Shown here: positions 1 through 7,755 of the stretch, one piece after another | Numbering within the stretch: position 1 is the stretch's first letter | Layout: the number at the start of each line of letters is the position of its first letter | The notes under the pieces: model-generated | The model's database searches: none | What the model was told of the DNA's origin: nothing | The model's input: the letters and a program-made list of their open reading frames with translations, nothing else | Position numbers and translations under genes: made by a program | Assembly (NCBI GenBank): GCA_963835825.1 | Contig: CAWIGZ010000011.1 | Coordinates: 1-64,000 of the forward strand | DNA: 64,000 nucleotides | Direction of reading: 5' to 3' | DNA from: JADGRB01 sp963835825 | GTDB lineage: Bacteria; Myxococcota_A; Polyangia; Fen-1088

Positions 1-432
1 TGAAGGCGTGTAGGTACACCAAGAAGCATGGCGTCTTCGCAATCGCGCTCGCTGTAGCTCTCCATGAGCGAGGGCTGCGAGTGCACGTTTCACGCTTGAT
101 CCGAGAGATACCCGAGCCGAAGAGGATCGAGCGAACTTGCTACGCGAGAGCTTCGGCGCTTGGAACCCACGGTGAAACCGGCGATACGCCTCGCGGACCT
201 CTTGAAATCTGTTCGTCCGGACCAGATAGCGGTCGTGCTGTACAACAGCTCCCGGCGAGAAGGGCATTTCTCTCCCTTACTCGGTCGACGTCTGGAATCG
301 GCTGGCGCTGCCTTACGATGATGACGGTGGGCTCAATGCGCGGACATTCAGCCGCCGCTGGAGTGCGCCCGAGGTATTGCGACAGTGCGTGCTCGTCGCC
401 CGCGGGGGGTATTCCATGTACTACCGGAATAA
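1..432 (+). pseudogene. Cassette 1: C39-like papain-fold peptidase, 5'-truncated and frameshifted
   Basis: The gene is cut by the window start. The readable pieces include YTKKHGVFAIALAVALHERG, then RLADLLKSVRPDQIAVVLYN, then GHFSPLLG and LPYDDDG. They resemble the second half of C39-like cysteine peptidase domains, in which a His (here in GHFSP) and a following Asp complete the active site; the Cys-bearing N-terminus would lie upstream. Frame changes occur near 290 and at a six-G run near 408-413. Correcting the latter gives a stop (TAA 430-432) just before attC-1. This fits a sequencing indel, but true decay is possible. The family call is tentative. Confidence 0.4.
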
Positions 433-440
433 GGGGTGCT

Positions 441-501
441 GCCCAACCCGGAATGTCGGCGGGCGGGCTGCGCCCGCCGCCGAATTCCAGTATCGTTCTC
501 C
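441..501 (+). other. attC-1 integron recombination site
   Basis: The left box is GCCCAAC at 441-447 and the right box is GTTCTCC at 495-501. A strong hairpin lies between them (CGGCGGGCGGGC and GCCCGCCGCCG). The total length is 61 bp. The next ORF starts at 513. Confidence 0.65.
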
Positions 502-512
502 GGACGGGACGT

Positions 513-804
513 ATGCTCTGGGTCAGCACGAGGCAGCGATTTGCATTACGGCGAAAGGAGATACCTGCACTGGGACCGATACATCGCTTCGATCGGGTTG
601 CCGCATATTCCGCGAGGTCCGAACTCTCGACGCTGGGCTCAGCAGTTATCTCGAGGAATGTCGCAGCATCTCTGCGACCTCTCTGACGTCGACTCCGTCC
701 TCTGGACGCTGCCCAGACCTGCCACTGGTCACGAGTACTACCTTCTCGGGAGATTGCTCGAGGCCGAAAGCGCGGACTCTATTAATCACTCAACTTCTAC
801 ATAA
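513..804 (+). pseudogene. Cassette 2, first ORF: hypothetical protein (frameshifted)
   Basis: A start at ATG 513, 12 bp after attC-1, opens a frame that must shift near 545-560 to join the long readable stretch RYLHWDRYIASIGLPHIP...SVLWTLP, which ends at 804. The product would be about 97 residues, with Trp- and Arg-rich segments and no signal peptide or obvious motif. I do not recognise the family. A second small ORF follows 16 bp downstream (821-1022), so this cassette may carry a pair of small genes, an arrangement often used by toxin-antitoxin pairs. That is only a suggestion from the layout. Confidence 0.35.
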
Positions 805-820
805 GGTAGAAACCTGAGCA

Positions 821-1022
821 ATGAAAAACCATGACGTCATCAGTGGTGAACTGCGGACCGTGGAAGGGGCGCCTCGCGCCGTTTGTGAGTCGTCTGGATT
901 AGGTCGGTCTGCTGACCATCTCCGACGCACGCAGAGTCCAGGAACTCCTACCGGTGGAGTGGGGTGTCGACGAACCCCATGCAGCAGCGCGAATCTGGGC
1001 GCTCTACGGACGCACGTCCTGA
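821..1022 (+). pseudogene. Cassette 2, second ORF: small hypothetical protein (frameshift and in-frame stop)
   Basis: The start is ATG 821 (MKNHDVISGELRTVEG). After a shift near 865 the frame reads through RLAPFVSRLD, an in-frame TAG at about 898, then VGLLTISDARRVQELLP and a final GRTS before TGA at 1020-1022. The composition and the termination just before attC-2 suggest one gene of about 66 codons damaged by one indel and one substitution. The function is unknown. It could be the partner of the ORF at 513-804. Confidence 0.3.
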
Positions 1023-1030
1023 GTGGGCAG

Positions 1031-1093
1031 GAGAGCTGGGCGCCGCAGCCGGGCGGCGCTTGCACGCCGTCGCTGAACGCGGAATCGTTGGCG
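1031..1093 (+). other. attC-2 integron recombination site (left box degenerate)
   Basis: The right half is clear: core hairpin GGGCGGCGCTTGCACGCC, arm GCTGAACGC and right box GTTGGCG at 1087-1093. No convincing RYYYAAC box is visible on the left, so the left limit is approximate. ATG 1108 follows after 14 bp. Confidence 0.5.
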
Positions 1094-1107
1094 TGCCCCT
1101 CTCGACA

Positions 1108-1750
1108 ATGACAATGGCTAAAGGGATACGGTGGATCGCCCTGGGGATGCTAGGCGCATCGACCGTCTTGGGATGGAGCACTCACGGGTGCAGGTGCATC
1201 CTTGAATCTGGGGGAAAAGGCGCCTTCGTGCTCAGACCATTGGGGAAATCAAGAATCACCGCGATTCCAAAGACTCTCGGGTGGACTGCAGCGAATGAGA
1301 GAGCACATCGAGGCCGGAGGAATTGATACCTGGGTAGTATTCAGCTCGACCGACGTCTCGCCAGCGCCAGCTGAATTGTTACGGTTTCCTTTTTCCCCCC
1401 TCTCGCTGCTGGCAGCGGATTGAGAAAGAACAGGCACCTCGACTTCTCGTTTTCCTTCCCGAGGACACCGTCTCGGGCATCGAGGCAGACGACGGGGCCT
1501 CAGCTCTCTGAATGCCGACTATGGTCAACTTGTCGAAGCAATCACCACAGATGTAGGCGTGGAGACGGGAGAGTCCCGACTTGGCCGGAGAGCCGGCGAA
1601 GGTCCGCCTCGTCTCGCAGACATCCAATCCCTACCTACGGTACCTGGGCGCACGGTTCATCCACGAGAACGCCAGGATGATCCACCGAAGACCATCGAAC
1701 GTGCGCTGGCGAACACACCAATCAGGATCGCAAATCCGGAAGCCGACTGT
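1108..1750 (+). pseudogene. Cassette 3: hypothetical exported or membrane-anchored protein (multiple frameshifts)
   Basis: ATG 1108 (or 1114) opens a short basic and hydrophobic start, MAKGIRWIALGMLGASTVLG, which looks like a signal peptide or anchor. The downstream coding signal is spread over three frames: LQRMREHIEAGGIDTWVVFS near 1280-1340, PRLLVFLPEDTVSG near 1440-1480, NADYGQLVEAITTDVG near 1510-1560, and NPYLRYLGARFIHENARMIH near 1625-1690. At least three indels would restore one protein of about 210 residues. I do not recognise a family. attC-3 follows. Confidence 0.35.
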
Positions 1751-1769
1751 GCGAAGCGCGGACGGGCCG

Positions 1770-1834
1770 GGCGAACCCACATTGGAACCCGACGGGCGCT
1801 GGCGCGCTAGCAGGTTAACGCGATATCGTTATTC
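1770..1834 (+). other. attC-3 integron recombination site
   Basis: The left box is GGCGAAC at 1770-1776, the core contains GACGGGCGCTGGCGCG, and the right part AACGCGATATC-GTTATTC at 1817-1834 aligns with attC-2. The boxes are less canonical than in sites 4 to 6. ATG 1853 follows after 18 bp. Confidence 0.5.
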
Positions 1835-1852
1835 GGACGGAGAGCGGCCGCG

Positions 1853-2560
1853 ATGAAAGATAGCGACTGGCCTGAAATCGTGAACGGTCTTCCCGTCCTT
1901 ATGGGGTCTGGCTCAAGCATCTGTCGGAGCTTGCCAGCGGACCGGCACCCGCACGATGGCCCGCTTGCGCGATAGGGCAAATCAATACCGAGGCCGCAAT
2001 CGGGATCTTGAGCGACTTTGCCCGCTCTCGGGACGCCCACACTGGCCGAACAGCGATCGAGGTGCTGGGACGTGTTCCGGCCCGACCGGAAAGTGATTCG
2101 ATCTGTTGAGCGCCCTTCGAGACCCCTCTGGCCAGGTCGCGCGAACTGCGTGCGATCGTTGGTGCACGTCGTTGGACCGACGCTCGGCCGACCCTGCGGG
2201 ACTTGGCTCGAGGGACCGACTTGCAGACGCGTGTTTCCGCGGTTCGCGCTCTGCCCAACTCGGACATCCCGAGGACGTCGATGTCGCCGAGGAACTCATG
2301 GCGTCGAACGATGCCAAGGTGCGAAACGAAGGGGCGTTCGCATGTCATGCCCTTGTATCGTCAGCGAGCTGCGCCGGCTGGCGACCGAGTGGCTTTCAGA
2401 CCCAGTACCCCGGCACCGGACCTGGGCGTCCGAGCTTTTCGGCCAATTGGGGAGTGCGGAAGACCGACTCCTATTGGACCGACTCTGCGCCGATCCTGAC
2501 GGTCATGTTCGAGAGGCAGCAAGGCGCGCGGCCACGATCCTCAAGGATAGTAACCGCTAA
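1853..2560 (+). pseudogene. Cassette 4: HEAT-repeat protein (frameshifted)
   Basis: The coding signal moves between frames, but the pieces form consecutive HEAT-like helical pairs: NTEAAIGILSDFARSRDAHT, LLSALRDPSGQVARTA, LRDLARGTDLQTRVSAVRAL, EDVDVAEELMASNDAKVRNE, and LLLDRLCADPDGHVREAARR at the C-terminus, which ends at TAA 2558-2560. The start ATG 1853 sits 18 bp after attC-3. About 235 residues are expected once three to four indels are corrected. HEAT proteins of this size act as protein-binding scaffolds and are also used as immunity proteins. The partner is unknown. The breaks may be sequencing errors. Confidence 0.55.
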
Positions 2561-2581
2561 CCGGGCTATCCAAAGTGGAAT

Positions 2582-2649
2582 ACTCAACCCATACGCGCGT
2601 TGCAGCGGACGGCGCTTGCGCGCCGCCGCTGAAGGCGTGATCGTCGGGC
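2582..2649 (+). other. attC-4 integron recombination site
   Basis: The left box is ACTCAAC at 2582-2588, the core hairpin is GGCGCTTGCGCGCC, the arm is GCTGAAGGCGTGATC and the right box is GTCGGGC at 2643-2649 (one base off GTTRRRY). The core is nearly identical to attC-5. Total length is 68 bp, and ATG 2670 follows. Confidence 0.75.
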
Positions 2650-2669
2650 AGACCGACGGTACGAAGTAA

Positions 2670-3480
2670 ATGCGCGCCGAGATTCCCGCACCTGTGATCG
2701 CCGTCCTGAGCGAAGTGCTCGAGCAGTGCGAAACCCATGCGACCTTAGACAGGCTCTTCATGTATGCCGAGGCGCCCGGAGACCCCCCAACTGGTAACAA
2801 GCAGGTGAAGGTTCAGGAATGGCTTCGCCGAACGAACCGCGACCGCAAGGTCGACCCGATGGTAGTGCTTGGTCGCGTGCTGGAACCCCTCCTCGACGCG
2901 GAACTATCCGATTATGAGCCGGCCCGCGAAGCTCAGGTCGCTCGCAGGGCCAAGGTCCAGGCCGTTCTCGCACGGTGCAAACTTCGATATTCGGCGGGAT
3001 CGTCGGCGGGGGAATGGGCCCCGCGACCCGGTCGCTTGAGGACCTGATTCGCGGGCGTTCAATCGGTGCCATCGACGAGGAGTTTGCCCGGGCAGTCGAA
3101 AAGTCGGTGCCAATCCCCGCGAGGCCGTGTCGGCGGCCTGCAACATCCTGGAGTCCGTGTGCAAGGTCTACATAGCGGACGAAGAGCTCACGCCGCCGAC
3201 CAAGCAGGATTTGCAGGGCGTCTGGGGAATCGTGAGAAAGGACCTCGGCTTTGATCCTTCTCGCGTCGAAGATGTCGACCTCAAGCAGATTCTGAGCAGC
3301 CTCCTCGGGGTGGTGAATGGAATCGGCGCACTTCGGACACATGCGAGCTCGGCACACGGACAAGGTCGCGTGCTGTACAAGCTCGAACCGCGACATGCTC
3401 GGTTGGCCATCCATGCTGCACATACCGTCGTCGCGTTTGTCCTGGAATCCTGGGATAAGAAGCGTGTTGCGCGGGTATGA
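2670..3480 (+). pseudogene. Cassette 5: abortive infection family protein (Abi C-terminal domain), two frameshifts
   Basis: The start is ATG 2670, 20 bp after attC-4. The N-terminal part (to about 2990) is helical and charged; a middle stretch with GGGMGPATRSLEDLIRGRSI lies in a second frame; from about 3110 the frame reads AACNILESVC, LPTKQDLQ-like, DLKQILSSLLGVVNGIGALR, SSAHG and PRHARLAIHAAHTVVAFVLE to the stop at 3480. That last part matches the Abi C-terminal domain found in abortive-infection proteins, including the conserved RTHASSAHG-type segment. Two one-base indels (about 2990 and 3110) restore about 270 residues. The inferred role is phage defence by blocking the infected cell. The family call is good; the molecular activity is unknown. 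Confidence 0.65.
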
Positions 3481-3484
3481 CGCT

Positions 3485-3546
3485 GCCCAACTGCCCGTTC
3501 CGGCGGACGGCGCTTGCGCGCCGCCGCTGAAGGCTGATCGTTAGCC
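3485..3546 (+). other. attC-5 integron recombination site
   Basis: This is the best site of the array. The left box is GCCCAAC at 3485-3491, the core is GGACGGCGCTTGCGCGCCGC, the arm is GCTGAAGGCTGATC and the right box is GTTAGCC at 3540-3546. It is 62 bp long, starts 5 bp after the preceding stop codon and ends 5 bp before ATG 3552. Confidence 0.8.
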
Positions 3547-3551
3547 AGACG

Positions 3552-4064
3552 ATGCGAGCGCTCACCGGAATCGCATTCCTCCTGCTCACGGCTTTGATGT
3601 CGTCACCGTCGGCCGGGCAGCAGTCTGCCAACGCGCCGCGCAAACTGAGGTTCGCCACTGGGGAGACCATCGTCGAGGCCGGCCGGGACACTGACCACGT
3701 CGTCGTCAACGACGCTCGAGGCAAGCTGAAGTCGGAATCGTGGTGCGACGCGGGAACCTTCGATGCCTACGTCGCACTCTTCACGAATCTGAAGGTCGCC
3801 CTGGGCCGCCGGGATCAAGCAGCCGTTGTGAAGCTCGTCCGGTACCCACTTCAGGTTAACGCCAAGCGCCCTCTGTCGCTTGGAAACGGCGCCGCTCTAT
3901 CGAAGGCCTACGAGGAGGTGTTCACACCGAAGGTATTGGCGGCAGTCCGAGATGCGGAACCGGCGGCCGTGTTCTGTCGAGATGGACAGGCAATGCTCGG
4001 CGAAGGCGTGATCTGGGCGGTTGCCTCCGGCGGGTCGGCCAAGGCAGTGGTAGTCAACCCGTGA
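3552..4064 (+). CDS. Cassette 6: exported hypothetical protein
   Basis: This is an intact ORF of 170 residues with a clear signal peptide (MRALTGIAFLLLTALMSSPS, cleavage near AGQ). The mature part has a segment DAYVALFTNLKVALGRRDQA followed by VVKLVRYPLQVN, a helix-then-strand pattern seen in small NTF2-like or lysozyme-inhibitor-like periplasmic proteins, but I cannot assign it. Two Cys residues (CDAG and VFCRDG) could form a disulfide. The start is fixed by its position 5 bp after attC-5. The stop at 4062-4064 is 7 bp before attC-6, so the cassette is compact and single-gene. Confidence 0.75.
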   Translation: MRALTGIAFLLLTALMSSPSAGQQSANAPRKLRFATGETIVEAGRDTDHVVVNDARGKLKSESWCDAGTFDAYVALFTNLKVALGRRDQAAVVKLVRYPLQVNAKRPLSLGNGAALSKAYEEVFTPKVLAAVRDAEPAAVFCRDGQAMLGEGVIWAVASGGSAKAVVVNP

Positions 4065-4071
4065 GGCTGCT

Positions 4072-4120
4072 GGCTAACAGAAGACGGGGCCGCGCCCCGC
4101 AGCTGAACGCACGATTAGCC
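4072..4120 (+). other. attC-6 integron recombination site (short)
   Basis: The left box is GGCTAAC at 4072-4078 and the right box is ATTAGCC at 4114-4120, complementary at six of seven bases. The central hairpin is CGGGGC-CGC-GCCCCG and the arm is GCTGAACGCACG. It is about 49 bp, short for an attC. ATG 4133 follows after 12 bp. Confidence 0.65.
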
Positions 4121-4132
4121 CCACGAGCAACA

Positions 4133-4627
4133 ATGGAGCTGCGCTCGAAGACGTTCGCATTCGCCACCGCGCTTGGTCTCCTCTTGTCCTCACAGAGCGC
4201 GAATGGAGACCCGACTGAAATCGTCCCGATTGACGGTCAGCAGGCAAGCATCCTCGGGATGGTCACGGGAATACATTCACTCCGACACAAAAGGTCAGGA
4301 CTTGAGGTTCGCGTGCTCGAAGCTGACGGATCTGCTTCGGTGGCGGAGGATCCGATTGCGCTGTTCTTGGTCGTCACGAACGGCACTTCCGATCTGGGGG
4401 AACATGTCTGGCGGCTCCCGCGAGGAGTAGACCGCGTCCGTAGGTTGTCGGAGACGGCGTGCGGTATCGACGCGAGCGTCGAAATCGATGGCCACGACGA
4501 GCCGAGCCCGAACAAGCCGAGCCCAAAGCCGGTCTCGCGCGTCTTCCATCTGTGTTTCCTGACACCCGATGGGCAGCTCCTTGCGAAGGTAAAGTTCAGC
4601 GACAGTGCGGCCAAGCGGGCCGGGTAG
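4133..4627 (+). CDS. Cassette 7: exported hypothetical protein
   Basis: The protein has 164 residues and begins at ATG 4133, which gives a signal peptide (KTFAFATALGLLLSSQSANG) and lies just past attC-6. The frame is open further upstream to 4061, but that part crosses the attC and is rejected. The mature part contains segments such as VRVLEADGSASVAEDPIALF and VFHLCFLTPDGQLLAKVKFS, consistent with a beta-rich periplasmic domain, and a Pro-rich linker (SPNKPSPKP). No family is recognised. No clear attC follows, so this may be the last cassette. Confidence 0.7.
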   Translation: MELRSKTFAFATALGLLLSSQSANGDPTEIVPIDGQQASILGMVTGIHSLRHKRSGLEVRVLEADGSASVAEDPIALFLVVTNGTSDLGEHVWRLPRGVDRVRRLSETACGIDASVEIDGHDEPSPNKPSPKPVSRVFHLCFLTPDGQLLAKVKFSDSAAKRAG

Positions 4628-5141
4628 GGTCTCGCTTGCCACGTATCAGCAGCCGGCTGATCTGCCGGGCAGATCACTTCCAGTCGAGCGGTGGGTCCGT
4701 TCCGTACGGCGTGAGAGCGGCAGGAAAAGTGACGGCATCAGGCCGTACGGTTGCGCCCCGCCGCGCGACGCGGCCATATCGCACGGGTGGAGCAACCGTT
4801 AGCTTCGGCCGCGTCGCGCGGCGGGGCGCCCTGGCCGGAAGGCTTTGTTCAAGTACGGTGGCGTGTATGGTCACGTCCGCGCCGACGCCGATCGTGGATG
4901 CGCCCTCAAGGCGGCCGTCGTAGAGAAACAAAGATACCTGACCGAGCCGACCAGGAAATGTGGCGGAACTCGGTGGTAACGAATCGAAGAGTCGAAGAGG
5001 CCCCCGTCGCTGGCGCGCCGGCTCCCAAACGCCGAAAAGCGCGTTCGGGGATGGACATCATACCCTCGCCGCCCAAAAGGGCGCCGAGGGCATTTCGACC
5101 CCACGGTGGCATAGCCACTCGCGAGGTGCAGAGCCGGACCA
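4628..5141. other. Non-coding stretch between cassette array and relaxase gene
   Basis: I see no complete gene here. It contains two copies of CCGTACGG (near 4701 and 4743) and the large inverted repeat at 4753-4829. After it, one plus-strand frame reads ALFKYGGVYGHVRADADRG and then a few dozen residues, possibly the tail of a lost gene. A transfer origin upstream of the relaxase would be expected in this interval. Confidence 0.4.
4753..4829. repeat. Perfect 23-bp inverted repeat with 31-nt loop (candidate oriT or element end)
   Basis: The arms 4753-4775 and 4807-4829 are exact reverse complements and consist of GCGCCCCGCCGCGCGACGCG followed by GCC on the left. The loop contains GTTAGC, like an attC right box. 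There is no T-run, so it is not a standard terminator. Its place between the cassette array and the relaxase gene, 313 bp upstream of the relaxase start, makes a transfer-origin structure or a cassette-array end plausible. Confidence 0.6.
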
Positions 5142-7439
5142 GTGTTCTACGTAAAGGTGGCGACGCGTGGCGGCGCCACGGCCAGGAAAGGAAGCCCGCG
5201 CCAGGCGCTCGACTACATTACCGACGGACACGACACGCGACGCGACCCCGGATATTCGGACGGCGAGCTCGCTTACATCGCGCGCATGGGCGAGGGATGG
5301 AAGACGGATCTCGAAGGGGGGCGCGTTCCGTTGACCGGATTCGGCCTGCTCGCCGGGGAGAGCGACGAGGCGAAAATGCGGGCGGAGTTCGAGGCGTCGT
5401 GTCTCCCGACCGACCGTTGCGCGACCATCGGGTACAAGAGCATCACGTTCACGCTGCCCAAGGAGGTCAGCTTGTTTGCGGAGGGCCATCGCGAAAAGGC
5501 CCGAGAAGCGATGAACGCCGCGGTCGGCGCAGCGCTCGAGCGGGCATTTCCCGGAATGGCGTACACGGCGGTCGGCGCCATCCACACTCGCAACGAGGCC
5601 GGGGAAATCCACTATCACGCGCATGTCCTGGTCGGAAAATTCGCCGTCGAGCGCGCGACGGGCCGCGTCCTCTCGGTCAACGGCAAGCGCGGCGGGAACG
5701 GTCCATCGAGAGTTCGGGACCTGAAGGTCGGATGGAAGGAAAGCATCGAGAGGGAATTCAAGGAGCGCCTCGGTCTGACGATCGAGCAGCGCGCTCCGAA
5801 TGCGGCGCCAGCGATGGTGATGCCGGACGGCAGTCGGCTCGAACCGCTGAACCGGGCCAGCCGCCGCCAACTCGAAAAGGACTTCGCTCCCTGGTACGCC
5901 GCGCCCGATAAATCGGGCGCGGTCGTTCAACGTCAGCTTCGGTTGAACGCGATGGACGACCGGATCTTCGAGGTCGCGGCCGGTGGCCGGCCGGCGACGG
6001 GATGGAATTCCGCGGCCTTTCGCGAGCTGTTCCCCGATCAGGTCCGGTTCATCGCCAGGTACGAAAAGCGCGTCGAGACGCTCAAGAGCATCGGCTACCT
6101 CACACCGGAGGGCCAGCTCACTTCGGAATTTCGACTCCACTTCGCCATCAAGAATGGGATCGACACCCCGGAGCTTCAGCGGCTGAGGCTCGATCTCGCG
6201 AACCAAAATGCCCGTGAGGCGCGCCGCCGACCGGCGCACCGGCGCCCGGTCGATCTCTCGGAGTCGAGCGACAAATCCGAATCCGTCCGTCGCCGCGTCG
6301 AACGGCTTGGGCTCTCTCGGGACGATATCCGCCGGATTCAGCGTGAGGCCGAAGCGCGGAGACCAACCCCGGAACGCCTCCGGGAAATCCGGATCGAGGC
6401 CCTTCGGCGCGCGCTCGTCCAGCCCTCGACCAGGCTGCCGCGGACCAAGACCGTCCTGCGGGCCTTCACGAGTCTTCAAGCGGCACGAATTCAGCGCGTT
6501 TACCTCTTGGTCTCTGGCGCGCTGTCCTTCCGGTATGGCGAGACGAAAAAGATCGCCGACAAGCTCCGGCAAACCGCCGAGCGCGATCTCTTCTACGCCA
6601 AGGAGAAGCGGCTGGCCCAGCTCGCGATGGGCCTCCGCCCCATCTTCTGGGCGGTCAAGGTGGCGATGCCTCGCGAGGCGCGACGGTTGGAAAAAGCCGT
6701 CGAGCGCTGTTCTCGTCTGGCCTACTCGCAAGAGGCGCGTCGGATCACGCGTGAGGAGGTCGGCCGCGCCTATGCGGACTGGCGCAAGGCGTTCATCGAG
6801 CGACCCATCGCGGAGATCCAGGTGCGGGCCGCAACCGGTCCGGCGGCCGGTTGCCCTGGCATCGATCCGAAGAGCGGACCGACACCCCCTGACGGCCTGT
6901 CCGCGGCGCGGGCGATGTACGAAAAGGGGTACGCCGCGCTCCAGGCTTTGGGTCGGCCGGACGTAGCCCTTCTTCGGAAGTGGGTCGGTCGCGAGGAGGA
7001 TCTCCTTCGCGCCATCTATTCCGCTGACCGGTCATCAGGCGAAAAAGGATCGGGGCTTCAGCCCGGGGAGCACAGCGCGGCTGTTCGCGCGGGACAGATC
7101 GGACGGCTGCTGATCCGGGAGGGAGAGGCGCCGCGACTCAAAGGACCGGACGAAATGGTGGGGTCCCCCGAGGTTCAACGGCTGGCCGCACGGCTTCACG
7201 CCTTCGGCTTTCGCTCTCCCTTGACCAAGCATGGTCTCGGCGCGCTGGCGCCCGCCGAGATGAAAACGTCTCTCCACGCCTTTCGGAAGGCCGGTCTGCT
7301 CGATGACGGCCCGGCATGGACGCTGAAGGCCACTCAGGCGAAATCCCTCACGCACGATCTTGGGCGCACCGTGGATCGTGCCATCCACGCCGAAGACCTA
7401 CTGATCGATCGGCTGCTCAAGCGGCGGGGGCCGAGCTGA
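5142..7439 (+). CDS. MOBF-like relaxase (conjugative mobilisation)
   Basis: The 765-residue protein opens with a GTG start. Tyr25 in a DYITDG context, a strand TFTLPKEVSLF at about 102-112 and the histidine cluster IHYHAH (H157, H159, H161) with an upstream His148 match the order of the MOBF/TrwC catalytic domain: N-terminal Tyr nucleophile, then a three-His metal site. The usual C-terminal helicase is missing, since I see no Walker A motif. Instead the rest is Arg-rich and helical (RRRVERLGLSRDDIRRIQRE and similar). It would nick one strand at an oriT to start transfer, relying on a helper element for secretion. Unlike most genes here it is intact. The MOB class is an inference from the motif order. 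Confidence 0.7.
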   Translation: MFYVKVATRGGATARKGSPRQALDYITDGHDTRRDPGYSDGELAYIARMGEGWKTDLEGGRVPLTGFGLLAGESDEAKMRAEFEASCLPTDRCATIGYKSITFTLPKEVSLFAEGHREKAREAMNAAVGAALERAFPGMAYTAVGAIHTRNEAGEIHYHAHVLVGKFAVERATGRVLSVNGKRGGNGPSRVRDLKVGWKESIEREFKERLGLTIEQRAPNAAPAMVMPDGSRLEPLNRASRRQLEKDFAPWYAAPDKSGAVVQRQLRLNAMDDRIFEVAAGGRPATGWNSAAFRELFPDQVRFIARYEKRVETLKSIGYLTPEGQLTSEFRLHFAIKNGIDTPELQRLRLDLANQNAREARRRPAHRRPVDLSESSDKSESVRRRVERLGLSRDDIRRIQREAEARRPTPERLREIRIEALRRALVQPSTRLPRTKTVLRAFTSLQAARIQRVYLLVSGALSFRYGETKKIADKLRQTAERDLFYAKEKRLAQLAMGLRPIFWAVKVAMPREARRLEKAVERCSRLAYSQEARRITREEVGRAYADWRKAFIERPIAEIQVRAATGPAAGCPGIDPKSGPTPPDGLSAARAMYEKGYAALQALGRPDVALLRKWVGREEDLLRAIYSADRSSGEKGSGLQPGEHSAAVRAGQIGRLLIREGEAPRLKGPDEMVGSPEVQRLAARLHAFGFRSPLTKHGLGALAPAEMKTSLHAFRKAGLLDDGPAWTLKATQAKSLTHDLGRTVDRAIHAEDLLIDRLLKRRGPS

Positions 7440-7543
7440 GGTCCGGAAACAGGGCCAGCTCTTCCGGCCGACAGATCCCGTGTGCGGAGCAAGGTTCGTG
7501 TAGAGCGCGCGCGGACAGATGGACGACGCCGTGAAGGTGCGCC

Positions 7544-7753
7544 GTGAAGGTGGCCGAGGACGGCGCCGGAGACGTGATGGTGGCCGACGAGGTCGCCGCG
7601 TTCCTGCGCATGAACATCAAGACCGTCTATGACCTCGCGAGGGCGGGGTATCTCCCGTGCTGGCAGCTCGGTCGTCAGTTCCGCTTTTCGCGTCGGGCGA
7701 TCGTGGCACACTTGGGGGAATGCAAGGCTGCGCCGTACCGGGAAGGGAAGTAA
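7544..7753 (+). CDS. Excisionase-like helix-turn-helix protein
   Basis: This protein of 69 residues (GTG start) contains an HTH_17/MerR-type segment: VADEVAAFLRMNIKTVYDLA then GYLPCWQLGRQFRFSRRAI. That is the typical order of recombination directionality factors and of DNA-binding domain, excisionase family, proteins. It ends two bases before the integrase start (7756), so the two genes are probably translationally coupled. By family it would bend DNA at the att site and favour excision. An alternative role is simple repression of the integrase promoter. Confidence 0.75.
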   Translation: MKVAEDGAGDVMVADEVAAFLRMNIKTVYDLARAGYLPCWQLGRQFRFSRRAIVAHLGECKAAPYREGK

Positions 7754-7755
7754 TC

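Larger units (their letters stand above)
1..4640 (+). mobile_element. Integron cassette array with six attC-like sites
   Basis: Six sites share the attC layout: a left box resembling RYYYAAC, a GC-rich hairpin core, a GCTGAA(C/G)GC-type arm and a right box resembling GTTRRRY. They lie at 441-501, about 1031-1093, 1770-1834, 2582-2649, 3485-3546 and 4072-4120. In each case an open reading frame starts 6-21 bp after the right box, and most frames end shortly before the next site. This matches one-gene cassettes all read from the left. The first ten bases of the window match the arm of the site at 2582-2649, so another site may straddle the window start. No integron integrase (intI) is present; it would lie to the left. 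Confidence 0.8.

Noticed and set aside
4061..4132. Upstream extension of the ORF ending at 4627
   Set aside because: It would translate through attC-6; the start at 4133 gives a normal signal peptide.
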